Shown here one piece after another: positions 25,835 to 34,312 of a stretch of 64,000 nt of DNA. Origin of the DNA: Kastovskya adunca ATA6-11-RM4 (GTDB lineage Bacteria; Cyanobacteriota; Cyanobacteriia; Cyanobacteriales; Coleofasciculaceae). The notes under the pieces were generated by a model. That model saw only the letters and a list, made by a program, of their open reading frames with translations, was not told where the DNA came from and did no database searches. The position numbers were made by a program, and so were the translations under genes. The stretch covers positions 124,001 to 188,000 of the forward strand of contig JAHHHJ010000012.1 of NCBI GenBank assembly GCA_019359445.1, read 5' to 3'. Numbering within the stretch: position 1 is the stretch's first letter; each line of letters opens with the position of its first letter.

Positions 25835-28255
25835 TTACCGATGCGTGTGTTCCTCTAACAACTGTTTTGCCCGTGGCTTATAGATGAGATAGAACAATGC
25901 TTCGATATAGCGCAGGATGTCCTCGCGGTTTTCTTTCGAGGCGTAGTTCCAGAAGCCATAAATCCGCGATAGTGATAGCAGGCGAGTCGTGTGGATTTTC
26001 CAGGTGTAGGTAGTGTAAACTCGATCAATTCCCTTGCTAGAAATTTCTTGCCAATATTTAGGATTTTGGTCGCATTTGGAGACAAATTCCAGAATCTTCT
26101 CCGCCGTTTCTTCTAAGTGAGTCGGGTTGATCAAAAAACCGTTGACTTTGTCTTGAATAATCTCCAGAGGGCCACCAAATTCGGTAGCCAAGGTGGGCAG
26201 ACCAGAAATCATTGCTTCCAAAATAGTCAAACCGAAGGCTTCAAAGAGCGCAGGTTGGACGAAGATCCCTTGACGGTCAGCAATGACGCGATAAATCTCA
26301 CCGGAATCGCTTTTAGGTAGGCGGACGCCTAGCCAGCGAATCTTGCCGTGGAGGTTGTATTCATCAATCAGGTGATAGAGTTTGACGATTTCCTCTTTTT
26401 CTTCGTTATCACCAGATTCTTCAATCCGCAGTTTACCTGCAACTAAAATCAAGTTGCAGCGCTCTTGCAGTTCCGGACTGCGACCATAGCATTCTGCCAA
26501 ACCTGTTAGGTTCTTAACCCGGTCAAGACGCGCCATGGAGAATAAGGGACGCTTGCTCGGGTCATCGAGTTTGCCAAATATGTGTTCCGGGTCTTCGGCG
26601 GTGAAGAGGAGCTGGTCAATGCGATCGCGATCGCTCGGTATCCGGTCTTCCCGCGTATAGGGGAAGTAGACATTCTCATTTACTCCCGGCGGTACTACAT
26701 TGAACTTGGGCGAAAATAGCTCAATCCCATTGACAACGTGGTACAGCTCCGGCATCGTGAAACACTGATAAGACTCGTACTGACCAATACTATCGGGAGT
26801 ACCAACAATTTCTTGATAGGTACTGCTGATCACAAAGTTGGCGGCATTCATCGCAATCAAGTCAGCAGTGAATTGCAGTGAGAAGTGATACTTCTCCTCT
26901 AGTTCTTGCCAGTAAAGGTTACTAAAGAGATATTTTGACTTCTCTAGAGCGTGAGCGACGTTACATTGCGTCACCTTTAAGCGCCGCGATAGCAGAAAGG
27001 CAACTAAATTTCCATCGGTGTAATTCCCAACAATTAAGTCCGGAACACCTTGGAATTCAGCTAGCAGTTCTTTTTCCGCATCAAGGGCATAGGTTTCCAG
27101 ATAGGGCCAGATTTCAAAACGAGAAATCCAGTTCTGGGTCATGTTGGGATTAAATTCCCGGAACGGTACGCGCAAAATCCAGGCATTCTCCGTGCCGTGA
27201 ACTTTCTCTAAACGCTGATTACAAAGGGTACCATCACTATTGGGAATCAATCGGCTGAGGATAATTACCTTGGGTTCTACTCCCAATCCCTCTAATCCCG
27301 CCAATTCAATGTCCTCTTGCAACTGCTTTTCTAGGCTGCGTGCTTGGTCGAGGACATAAACAACCTGACCGCCAGTATCAGGACGCCCTAAAACCCCTTC
27401 CTGTCCAAACCAACCGTGAATTGAAACCAGGACGATCCGAAAGATCATCGGGATGCGGGAGATAAACTTTTCGAGCACCTCATCGTTGGGAGAGTCAACG
27501 AGTTCGTCAAAAATCTCTAGGGTTTCCCGCACGCGACTGGCTGTGTTCCCCCAGCCCGGTTCAAAGCCCATGTCTTGGAGTTTGTAGCGAAATTCATCAT
27601 AAGGCTCATTGTCTGGGCGACTGTTGACGAACTTCAACGCCTGTTTGACTTGATTAGAGAGTTGTTGCTGGTCTTTAATCCGTCCATTGATCAGCAACTG
27701 CATGCCGTTAAAACTATGAAGGCTCAGGAAGTTATACAGAAACTCCAGCCACTTCCGAGGGTCTTGAAAGAGCTTACTGGATAAGAAACGGTTGAGAAAG
27801 CGAACTCCTTTACCAATATTTTTGGCATCGCGAATGGTAGGGGAATAGTCGTAGAACGGCTGAAAGTCCAGCTCCAGGACATCCCCTTCGTTGGGAGAGA
27901 AACGCTTAACTAGGCGATCGCGTACATCTAACAGTTCCTGCGTCGTTATCCGCTCAATGCTTAAATCTTCTTCTAGCACCCGGAAGACTTCTTGATAAGC
28001 AATCTTTGGTCGAATAATCAGACAAAGACTCTCCTCCTCAAGAATGATTTCTTGAGTGTATTCAATTAGTTGCCCTAGGTTAGACGAGAGAAAAAAGTCA
28101 TCCGGTTTTTGATTTTCACGGCAATAGGTAGAAAAAGCAGTAAGAATGTCATTTCGTAGTAAATACTGCTTTTCTGAGGCACGCAACTGGCTCACAAACT
28201 GGCGTAGGGCAGTTTTCTCATTACTATTTACAATATTTTCAATTAACTTAGACAT
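25835..28255 (-). CDS. susA: Sucrose synthase
   Basis: GT4 glycosyltransferase that reversibly makes UDP- or ADP-glucose and fructose from sucrose; in filamentous cyanobacteria it links sucrose to glycogen and nucleotide sugars. The 806-residue length, from ATG 28255 with GGGAG upstream, is usual; a TTG at 28267 is less likely. An N-terminal targeting/regulatory region (about 1-270) is followed by the GT-B catalytic part: VSIHGWFGQEGVLGRPDTGGQVVYVLDQ, NYTDGNLVAFLLS, DRVKNLTGL and FGLTILEAMISGLPTLATEFGGP (nucleotide site). Probably monocistronic. Confidence 0.96.
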   Translation of the reverse strand: MSKLIENIVNSNEKTALRQFVSQLRASEKQYLLRNDILTAFSTYCRENQKPDDFFLSSNLGQLIEYTQEIILEEESLCLIIRPKIAYQEVFRVLEEDLSIERITTQELLDVRDRLVKRFSPNEGDVLELDFQPFYDYSPTIRDAKNIGKGVRFLNRFLSSKLFQDPRKWLEFLYNFLSLHSFNGMQLLINGRIKDQQQLSNQVKQALKFVNSRPDNEPYDEFRYKLQDMGFEPGWGNTASRVRETLEIFDELVDSPNDEVLEKFISRIPMIFRIVLVSIHGWFGQEGVLGRPDTGGQVVYVLDQARSLEKQLQEDIELAGLEGLGVEPKVIILSRLIPNSDGTLCNQRLEKVHGTENAWILRVPFREFNPNMTQNWISRFEIWPYLETYALDAEKELLAEFQGVPDLIVGNYTDGNLVAFLLSRRLKVTQCNVAHALEKSKYLFSNLYWQELEEKYHFSLQFTADLIAMNAANFVISSTYQEIVGTPDSIGQYESYQCFTMPELYHVVNGIELFSPKFNVVPPGVNENVYFPYTREDRIPSDRDRIDQLLFTAEDPEHIFGKLDDPSKRPLFSMARLDRVKNLTGLAECYGRSPELQERCNLILVAGKLRIEESGDNEEKEEIVKLYHLIDEYNLHGKIRWLGVRLPKSDSGEIYRVIADRQGIFVQPALFEAFGLTILEAMISGLPTLATEFGGPLEIIQDKVNGFLINPTHLEETAEKILEFVSKCDQNPKYWQEISSKGIDRVYTTYTWKIHTTRLLSLSRIYGFWNYASKENREDILRYIEALFYLIYKPRAKQLLEEHTHR

Positions 28256-28442
28256 GGCGTCTCCCAAGGAACTAAACTTAACGACAGTATCAGCTTTAGG
28301 TTATATGAAACTGTCCAGAATACCTGATTCTGGAGGTAGATTAGCCTTTGATTAAGGGCTAAACACTCAGCCTTTAGGGGGATTAGAGAGTTATAGATTT
28401 TCAATAGCGGGTTTTAGAGTAGACATCTTTGCTCAGGAATGG

Positions 28443-28598
28443 ATGAGCATTCTGGAAATGAATGTCATGGGCGGTGTACGGGCGATGTCCACAATACTTG
28501 AGCCAAATGAACAGCAAATCAGCATCAGTAGCGAGCCGTTGTTGTGCTTTGAGTCCATTGAATACAGCGATGTAAAAGTGAAACGTTTGTTACCGTAG
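28443..28598 (+). CDS. Possible 51-residue ORF upstream of the class D beta-lactamase
   Basis: A frame from ATG 28443 to TAG 28598 encodes 51 residues, beginning MSILEMNVMGGVRAMST and ending YSDVKVKRLLP; the frame is open further upstream to about 28380. AGGAA precedes the ATG. The composition is protein-like but no family is recognised. The surrounding 28256-28725 stretch otherwise shows no gene. Confidence 0.25.
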   Translation: MSILEMNVMGGVRAMSTILEPNEQQISISSEPLLCFESIEYSDVKVKRLLP

Positions 28599-28725
28599 AC
28601 AGTCTGAAGCGCTGCACCAAAAACCGCTCGCACGTCCCTAAGCTTTGGAGAGCGTGTCTGGAATGGCAACTTCAGCAAGTGTATAATCAACGGTTCAAAA
28701 CTCACAAAGGTGAGAAGAAATCACA

Positions 28726-29604
28726 ATGAACCAAATTAAAGCACTGCCTCTAGCAATCTGGATCATTGTGAGTAGCTTAGTCGCGCTGCTCACGATTGGT
28801 AGTTTCGCTCCTGCACGCTCTCACTCTCAGGTCGCTCAGCCTGTTTCAATTTCCTCGAAGCCCCAGGTTGTCCCTACCACGACAAAAGTTGCTCAAGACA
28901 TTGACTTAGGGCAGTCTTTTCGAGAACTTGACGTTGTCGGCTCGATTTTGATTTATGACCAAAATAACGACCGGGTTTACGAGCATAATCCCTCTCGAAA
29001 CTCAACGGCATTCCCGCCCGCTTCAACTTTCAAGATTTTCAATGCTCTTGTCGCCTTAGAAACCGGAGTCATTCAGGATGATGTCGCGGTTCTAACCTGG
29101 GACGGTATTAAGCGTGAAATTCCAGTGTGGAATCAGGATACAAATCTGCGCCAAGCCTTTAAGAATTCAACGGTTTGGTTTTATCAGGTCTTGGCACGAA
29201 AGATCGGGCATGAACGAATGCAAGGCTTCATCAATCAAGTGGGCTATGGAAACCGTCAAATTGGTACAGAGGAAGAGATCGATCAGTTTTGGTTAGGAAA
29301 ATCCCTGCAAATTACACCCCGGCAAGAAATTGAATTCCTGCAACGGCTGGAGCGAGGAGACTTGCCTTTCTCTCAACGCACGTTGGATTTGGTTAAAGAC
29401 ATCATGATTGTCGAGCGAACGCCAGACTATGTACTGCGCGGAAAGACAGGCTGGGTCAACAACGTCGGCTGGTTTGTAGGATACCTAGAACAGAATGATC
29501 AAGTCTATTTCTTCGCCACAAACATTGAGATGCAGGACGTCTCTACTGCTGCCAAACGCATTGAACTGACTCGACGCAGCTTGACAGCCTTAGGATTGCT
29601 TTGA
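28726..29604 (+). CDS. Class D (OXA-type) beta-lactamase
   Basis: Secreted serine beta-lactamase-type enzyme of 292 residues with a signal peptide (IWIIVSSLVALLTIGSFAPARS). Class D motifs are all visible: SxxK as PASTFKIFNAL (Lys to be carbamylated), SxV as NSTVWFYQ, YGN as VGYGNRQIG, the Trp stabilising the carbamate in QFWLGKSLQITP, and KTG as RGKTGWVNNVGWFVG. This pattern indicates an active enzyme. AAGGTGAG lies upstream of ATG 28726. No regulator or mobile element is adjacent, so it appears chromosomal and intrinsic. Whether it confers resistance cannot be told. The family is also close to the BlaR/MecR sensor domain, but no membrane-signalling part is present. Confidence 0.9.
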   Translation: MNQIKALPLAIWIIVSSLVALLTIGSFAPARSHSQVAQPVSISSKPQVVPTTTKVAQDIDLGQSFRELDVVGSILIYDQNNDRVYEHNPSRNSTAFPPASTFKIFNALVALETGVIQDDVAVLTWDGIKREIPVWNQDTNLRQAFKNSTVWFYQVLARKIGHERMQGFINQVGYGNRQIGTEEEIDQFWLGKSLQITPRQEIEFLQRLERGDLPFSQRTLDLVKDIMIVERTPDYVLRGKTGWVNNVGWFVGYLEQNDQVYFFATNIEMQDVSTAAKRIELTRRSLTALGLL

Positions 29605-29766
29605 ACAGAGAGTAATCAAGAAAATCGCCACCTAGCTTCGGCAGAAGTCTACTAGTAAGGGTACGGTATCACTCCTCAATCAACCTCTTTCTCCAAACTG
29701 TCAATGCTGCCGTACCCCTACTGCCCTATCTGCCCGATTCTTTACCAGACAGCAAGCAACAAAAGA

Positions 29767-31293
29767 CTAACTGTACTGGTAAAGCTCTCCATATTTGTTT
29801 TCGATATAGCAAACGAACGGATCAATACTCAAAGAGCTACCCGTCACGCGCTCTATCAGCTCTGGGGCAGTATATTTGCGCCCATGCTGATAAATTTGGG
29901 ATTTTAGCCAATCATGCAAAGTCGTAAAATTGCCCTGCTCAATTTGCTGGGGAATTTGGGGACGGGCGCTGAGAGCGGCGTCAAAAATCTGAGCGCTGAT
30001 CAAGTTACCCAAGGTGTAGCACTGAAACATGCCGCCGATTGTTGCGGTGTACCAGTGGACATCCTGCAAAACCCCAATGTCATCACTCGGAGGGACAATT
30101 CCCAGGTCAGAACGGTAACGTTCATTCCAGGCATCGGGAAGGTCGCGAACCTCCAAGCTACCTTCTAGCAGTTGTAGTTCTAGATCGAAGCGAATCATGA
30201 CGTGGAGATTGTACGTCACTTCGTCCGCATCAGTGCGTATCAAAGAACGCCCAACTTTATTAATGGCGCGATAAAACGTCTCTAAAGGAACGTCAGCCAG
30301 TTGCGTGGGGAAGGTGCTTTGCAGTTGGGGATAGAAGTAGTGCCAGAATCCTCGACTCCGCCCTACCATGTTTTCCCACAGGCGCGATTGACTTTCATGC
30401 AAACCCATTGAGGTACCAGTAGCTAAAGGTGTACCTTCGTACTCTGGGTTGATGCCTTGCTCGTAGAAGGCGTGTCCTGTTTCGTGAATCGTGCTGAACA
30501 GGGCTTGACTGAGGTCATTCTCATAGACGCGGGTGGTGATGCGAACGTCATTGATAGAGAAGTTGGTCATGAAGGGGTGCAAGGTTTTGTCTTGCCGTCC
30601 TCGCTGGAAGTCATAGCCCAGTTGCTCAATTACTTTCAGGCTAAAGGCTAGCTGCTGCGCTTCCGAGAAGGTTTGGTGCAAGCAAGAATCATCGGCTGGC
30701 GGTTGGGCTGTGATGGCTTCGACAATGGGGACTAATTTTTGTCGCAACTGGGCAAACAACTCCCGCAACGCCGACGCCTTCATGCCGTAGTCCACCTCAT
30801 CAATCAGCGGATCGGCAATATGCTCGTAACCAGGGAAAAAGTTTGCCATTTCCCGGCTCAGTTCGAGGGTCTTTTCTAAATAAGGTTGTACGGTAGCAAA
30901 GTTGTTTTCGCTGCGTGCCTCTGCCCAGGCACCATAGCACTCGCTGCGATGGGTGGAGAATTTCGTCACAAAATTTCCTGGTACTCGCACGGCTCGTTCG
31001 TACTCGTGGCGGCTGACGCGAATCAGGCTGGCTGCGTCAGACTCGGCTGGTAAGCTGGCTTCGTAGTCGCGCAAGTCTTCCAGTAGTTGCCCAATGGTGG
31101 GGTCAATAAACTTTTCGTGGGCAATTTGGTGCAGGGTTGCCATCTGTCGCCCCCTGGCGGCGGCACCACTGGGAGGCATGTAAGTTGCCTGATCCCAATA
31201 CAGCACGGATGCGGCAGATTCAATGTTGTTGATTTCCAGCAGGCTGGTTTTGAGTTCTTGAAGCTTTGGATGAGTTTTCTCTACGGTTTGCAT
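29767..31293 (-). CDS. M32 family metallocarboxypeptidase
   Basis: Carboxypeptidase Taq-type zinc enzyme of 508 residues that removes C-terminal amino acids, cytoplasmic. The catalytic HEXXH is HETGH in FSTIHETGHAFYEQG, with the third ligand Glu downstream in GLHESQSRLWENMVGR (near residue 285). Further family blocks are AYNW-like VIDEVDYGMKAS, GVLQDVHWYTATIGGMFQCYTLGNL and YTAPELIERVTG. The length matches the family (about 500). No signal peptide. Isolated; starts at ATG 31293. Confidence 0.93.
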   Translation of the reverse strand: MQTVEKTHPKLQELKTSLLEINNIESAASVLYWDQATYMPPSGAAARGRQMATLHQIAHEKFIDPTIGQLLEDLRDYEASLPAESDAASLIRVSRHEYERAVRVPGNFVTKFSTHRSECYGAWAEARSENNFATVQPYLEKTLELSREMANFFPGYEHIADPLIDEVDYGMKASALRELFAQLRQKLVPIVEAITAQPPADDSCLHQTFSEAQQLAFSLKVIEQLGYDFQRGRQDKTLHPFMTNFSINDVRITTRVYENDLSQALFSTIHETGHAFYEQGINPEYEGTPLATGTSMGLHESQSRLWENMVGRSRGFWHYFYPQLQSTFPTQLADVPLETFYRAINKVGRSLIRTDADEVTYNLHVMIRFDLELQLLEGSLEVRDLPDAWNERYRSDLGIVPPSDDIGVLQDVHWYTATIGGMFQCYTLGNLISAQIFDAALSARPQIPQQIEQGNFTTLHDWLKSQIYQHGRKYTAPELIERVTGSSLSIDPFVCYIENKYGELYQYS

Positions 31294-31412
31294 TCTTGAG
31301 TATCTTTTGCTGCTCTTTTCCTCTAGTGTGGCGCACAGGAGCGAGGATGAACTCAGTCTTTGTTTCTGATTCTTGGCGAAGCGATCGCAACTGACGCACT
31401 GATAGCGATTCG

Positions 31413-31913
31413 CTAACGGTTCTCATCAGCCTGTTCTAAGGCAAACTTCACGACCTTTTCACTTAAGCGAATGCCCTGATTTCTCATCCGCTCGATTGCT
31501 TGCTGCATCAAGACGGGGTGCCCTTCTCGCTTGGCACGTAGCAAAATACCGATAGAACCTGTGAGCGAAAGACCGCTCAATTTGGCAACCCGCCTGCCTA
31601 CTGTTTCATCAATGCAGACTGTTTGGATGCCTTCGTTTATTGCCAATTGAATTACCGCCGCCTCGCCTCGATCTAGAGAATTGAGAAGAGTGGGCGTAAT
31701 TTCTAAAGGACTCGATCTTTTTTTCAACCAACTCGCTGCCTCAAATTCAGCGACAGCAAAACCACTGGAACCTCCTGCTAGTATTTCTTTGCAAACTTCA
31801 AAGGGAACTAATACCTGAGAGTATAGAAAGTTTAAGACTTCTAGATCGCCTAGGGCAGCAACAAGAGAAATAAGTGGCGCACTATCAATGACGATTCTTT
31901 CAGACTCAGGCAT
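31413..31913 (-). CDS. DUF3368 PIN-type toxin candidate
   Basis: Protein of 166 residues resembling DUF3368, a PIN-fold (VapC-like) family usually encoded next to UPF0175 antitoxins. Candidate acidic active-site residues: Asp in RIVIDSAPLISL, Glu in LDRGEAAVIQLA and Asp in TVCIDETVGRRVA, followed by the typical GLSLTGSIGILLRAKREG. The C-terminal tail (GIRLSEKVVKFALEQADE) completes the family. Expected activity: RNA cleavage, not shown for this protein. It overlaps the upstream gene by eight bases (ATGCCTGA), so the two are translationally coupled; the partner is a TPR protein with a UPF0175-like C-terminus. Confidence 0.85.
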   Translation of the reverse strand: MPESERIVIDSAPLISLVAALGDLEVLNFLYSQVLVPFEVCKEILAGGSSGFAVAEFEAASWLKKRSSPLEITPTLLNSLDRGEAAVIQLAINEGIQTVCIDETVGRRVAKLSGLSLTGSIGILLRAKREGHPVLMQQAIERMRNQGIRLSEKVVKFALEQADENR

Positions 31914-33027
31914 TCTCTAGATCGGATAGGAGTTCCTCTTCTTCGAGGTCAATCATGGCTGCACCATAACAATGTAAGTTCAGCAGGAAAGAAACTCTAT
32001 CTGTACCTAATAGCTGCGCTGCCATGCCTGAAGATATACGCTTCATTTCAAACAGTTTGACTACCATAGCTCGAAACGGTTCAGAGTCTCGAATCTTGTC
32101 AAAATCTGAATTAGTTTTTGCCATCCGTAAGGATTCTTCAGGATCTAAATCGATCGCTTGTTGCAAATTCTCGATTGCCTGCTCAATATTTGCCTGCAAA
32201 GCATAACAGCAAGCTTTGTTGTACCAGGATTGGTAAAGGTCGGGTTGGAATTGCAGTGCTTGGTCATAAGAGGTGATCGCTTCCTCCCATCGTCCCAAAT
32301 TACCTAACGCCACGCCCCGGTTGTTCCAGGCTTCGTAGTAGCCGGGTTGGAATTGCAATGCTTGGTCGAAGCTGGCGATCGCTTCCTCCCATCGTCCCAA
32401 ATTACCTAACGCCACGCCCCGGTTGTACCAGGCTTGGTAAAGATCAGGTTTGATTTGCAGGACTTGGTCATAAGAGGCGATCGCTTCTTCTAATCGTCCC
32501 AACTTATCTAGGGCAATGCCCCGGTTGTTCCAGGCTTCGTTTTTATCGGGTTGGAATTGCAGGGCTTGGTCATAAGAGGCGATCACTTCCTCGAATCGTC
32601 CCAACTCATCTAGGGCATTGCCTCGGTTGTACCAGGCATCGGGGTTATCGGGTTGGAATTGCAGGGCTTGGTCATAAGAGGCGATCGCTTCCTCGAATCG
32701 TCCCAAATTACCTAGCGCAATGCCCCGGTTGTTCCAGGTAGCGGGGTCATCGGGTTGGAATTGCAGGGCTTGGTCATAAGAGGCGATCGCTTCCTCGAAT
32801 CGTCCCAAGTAAAACAACGCCTCGCCTCGGTTGTACCAGGCTTCGGAGAAGTCTGGTTGAATTTTTAGGGCTTGATCATAAAGAGCGATCGCCTCTTCAT
32901 ATTGCTCCAACCTAAACAGCTTATTGCCCTCGTTGTAGAGAGCATCATCTTTGTCGGGTTTGATTTCCAGGAGCTTTTCGAGACTAGCAATTACATCTTC
33001 CCGGCATCCTAATTTACCTGTTCTCAT
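31906..33027 (-). CDS. TPR protein with a C-terminal UPF0175-like antitoxin domain
   Basis: Fusion protein of 373 residues. About eight tetratricopeptide repeats span residues 25-295, most sharing WNNRGIALGNLGRFEEAIASYDQAL, consistent with recent tandem duplication of about 102 bases. A short TPR-type terminus (ESLRMAKTNSDFDKIRDSEPF) is followed by about 50 residues matching UPF0175: VVKLFEMKRISSGMAAQLLG, then DRVSFLLNLHCYGAAMIDLEEEELL. UPF0175 proteins are small antitoxin-like DNA-binding partners of DUF3368. So the antitoxin here seems to carry a large protein-binding repeat domain. The stop is inside the toxin start region. Starts at ATG 33027. Confidence 0.75.
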   Translation of the reverse strand: MRTGKLGCREDVIASLEKLLEIKPDKDDALYNEGNKLFRLEQYEEAIALYDQALKIQPDFSEAWYNRGEALFYLGRFEEAIASYDQALQFQPDDPATWNNRGIALGNLGRFEEAIASYDQALQFQPDNPDAWYNRGNALDELGRFEEVIASYDQALQFQPDKNEAWNNRGIALDKLGRLEEAIASYDQVLQIKPDLYQAWYNRGVALGNLGRWEEAIASFDQALQFQPGYYEAWNNRGVALGNLGRWEEAITSYDQALQFQPDLYQSWYNKACCYALQANIEQAIENLQQAIDLDPEESLRMAKTNSDFDKIRDSEPFRAMVVKLFEMKRISSGMAAQLLGTDRVSFLLNLHCYGAAMIDLEEEELLSDLENA

Positions 33028-33110
33028 TGGTTATGCCTTCCATGTGAGTTGTACCAAAAGCAAACTATACTGCCTGCTTCTTTCACTCTTCCCTAAATCC
33101 TAACCTTCCC

Positions 33111-33260
33111 TTACCCGCCGTTGTTTAGTACCTCCAAAGTCCTCAGCCAATCCGCCACGCCATTAAGAATTAATTGCACCGCGATCGCCAAAATAAATAA
33201 TCCTAAAATTCGGCTAATTGCTCTAATTCCAGTTTCTCCTAACCAAATCCTAAATGATTC
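33111..33260 (-). pseudogene. C-terminal remnant of a MarC-family membrane protein
   Basis: Read on the minus strand, 33260 to the TAA at 33111-33113 encodes about 49 residues, ESFRIWLGETGIRAISRILG followed by a hydrophobic helix (LFILAIAVQLILNGVADW). This is the end of MarC/YchE-type membrane proteins, whose C-terminal pattern is GxxxxRxLGxxLxAIAVQxxxxG. The rest of the gene, more than 150 residues, is missing: the similarity stops at the palindromic element 33271-33298. No start codon is present. Confidence 0.6.
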
Positions 33261-33270
33261 GTGAAGGCGA

Positions 33271-33298
33271 GATCCCCGGCTTTTAGAAATCGGGGAGC
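33271..33298. repeat. Palindromic repeat at the break point of the MarC remnant
   Basis: Arms GATCCCCG (33271-33278) and CGGGGAGC (33291-33298) with a loop of TTTTAGAAAT type. It matches in design the decayed copy at 21591-21621. Such hairpins resemble ends of IS200/IS605-type elements. Its position at the MarC break suggests it took part in the deletion. Confidence 0.55.
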
Positions 33299-33328
33299 TG
33301 AAGCGCTAGCATCTGAAAATTTCTACCA

Positions 33329-34312
33329 CTAAACGTACAAACTTGCCACGTATTCTCCATAACCGTTGTAAGGAAGGGTTGGGCGTTTTTCCCACTTCAA
33401 ACCCGGCCCCTTGCTGATGAACTTCTCTGTCGCTTGCGACCAACGAGGGTGAGGCTTACTGGGATTCACATTTGCCTCAAAGTCGTATTCATGGGCGTCT
33501 ATCGTGTTCCAAAATGTTGCTGGCTGAGTCTCGACAAACTCAACTTTGACAATAGACTTTGCCCCTTTAAAGCCATACTTCCAGGGCAAAACCGCACGAA
33601 TCGGCGCACCGTGCTGCTTGGGTAGGATGTGACCGTAGTTACCCAAGGCAAAAAATGCCAAATCGTTTACCATTTCCTCAATCCGCATCCCTTCGGTATA
33701 GGGCCACGGCAGAGAACCGACGTGAAAAGTTGGCCCCGTGGTAATCTGCGGGTCGTAGAAGGAGGTAAAGCGCACAAATTTTGCCTGAGATGTTGGCTCT
33801 ACAGCTTTAATCAGCGCTTGCATCGGGAAGCCAATCCAGGGAATCACCATCGACCACGCTTCCACGCAGCGGAAGCGATAGATGCGCTCTTCTAGGGGAA
33901 ACTTGGTTCTCAGGTCGTCGAGGTCGTAGATGCGGGGGTTTTTCACCAAACCTGTTACTTCTAGCTTCCAGTCTTCTGTCGGTAAGGCTTGAGCATTGCG
34001 CCAGATTGACTTAGTGCCGCCAAACTCATAGAAATTGTTGTACTGTCCCGCCAAGTCTATATCCGTCATTGGTCGGTCAACGCTAGCAAAGTTGAGATTC
34101 ACCGCCGCATCTAAAGTTTTTTTGTCCAGCGTTGCGGCTAGTGCTTGATTGGGCTGGGTCGTTTTCTCGCAACCCACTAGCGGCAAGAGGCTAGCTCCAA
34201 TACTGGCACCGACTAGAGTTTTGAGGAAGCGACGCCGATTGAAATAGACGGCTTCGGGTGTAGCTTCTCTCTCTGGTATTTCCCAAGGTTTGGGCACGCG
34301 AATAATCGACAT
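33329..34312 (-). CDS. msrP: Periplasmic methionine sulfoxide reductase MsrP
   Basis: Molybdopterin-containing catalytic subunit (formerly YedY) that repairs oxidised methionines in the envelope. Residues 327 in all; Tat signal RRRFLKTLVGASIGASLLPL (near residues 27-46). Molybdopterin-binding region: RIYRFRCVEAWSMVIPWIG, with the Cys that coordinates Mo, and GAPIRAVLPWKYGFKGAKSIVKVEF. Its end, EKRPTLPYNGYGEYVASLYV, is typical. The usual heme partner MsrQ is not adjacent, so electrons may come from another donor. Starts at ATG 34312; next to a MarC remnant. Confidence 0.94.
   Translation of the reverse strand: MSIIRVPKPWEIPEREATPEAVYFNRRRFLKTLVGASIGASLLPLVGCEKTTQPNQALAATLDKKTLDAAVNLNFASVDRPMTDIDLAGQYNNFYEFGGTKSIWRNAQALPTEDWKLEVTGLVKNPRIYDLDDLRTKFPLEERIYRFRCVEAWSMVIPWIGFPMQALIKAVEPTSQAKFVRFTSFYDPQITTGPTFHVGSLPWPYTEGMRIEEMVNDLAFFALGNYGHILPKQHGAPIRAVLPWKYGFKGAKSIVKVEFVETQPATFWNTIDAHEYDFEANVNPSKPHPRWSQATEKFISKGPGLKWEKRPTLPYNGYGEYVASLYV

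Noticed and set aside
28433-28705. Minus-strand frame upstream of the class D beta-lactamase
   Set aside because: No ribosome site, no recognisable domain, and it overlaps a slightly more plausible plus-strand frame.
32200-32960. Regular repeats that could be a CRISPR array
   Set aside because: The repeats are about 102 bases, head to tail without unique spacers, and encode 34-residue TPR units in frame.
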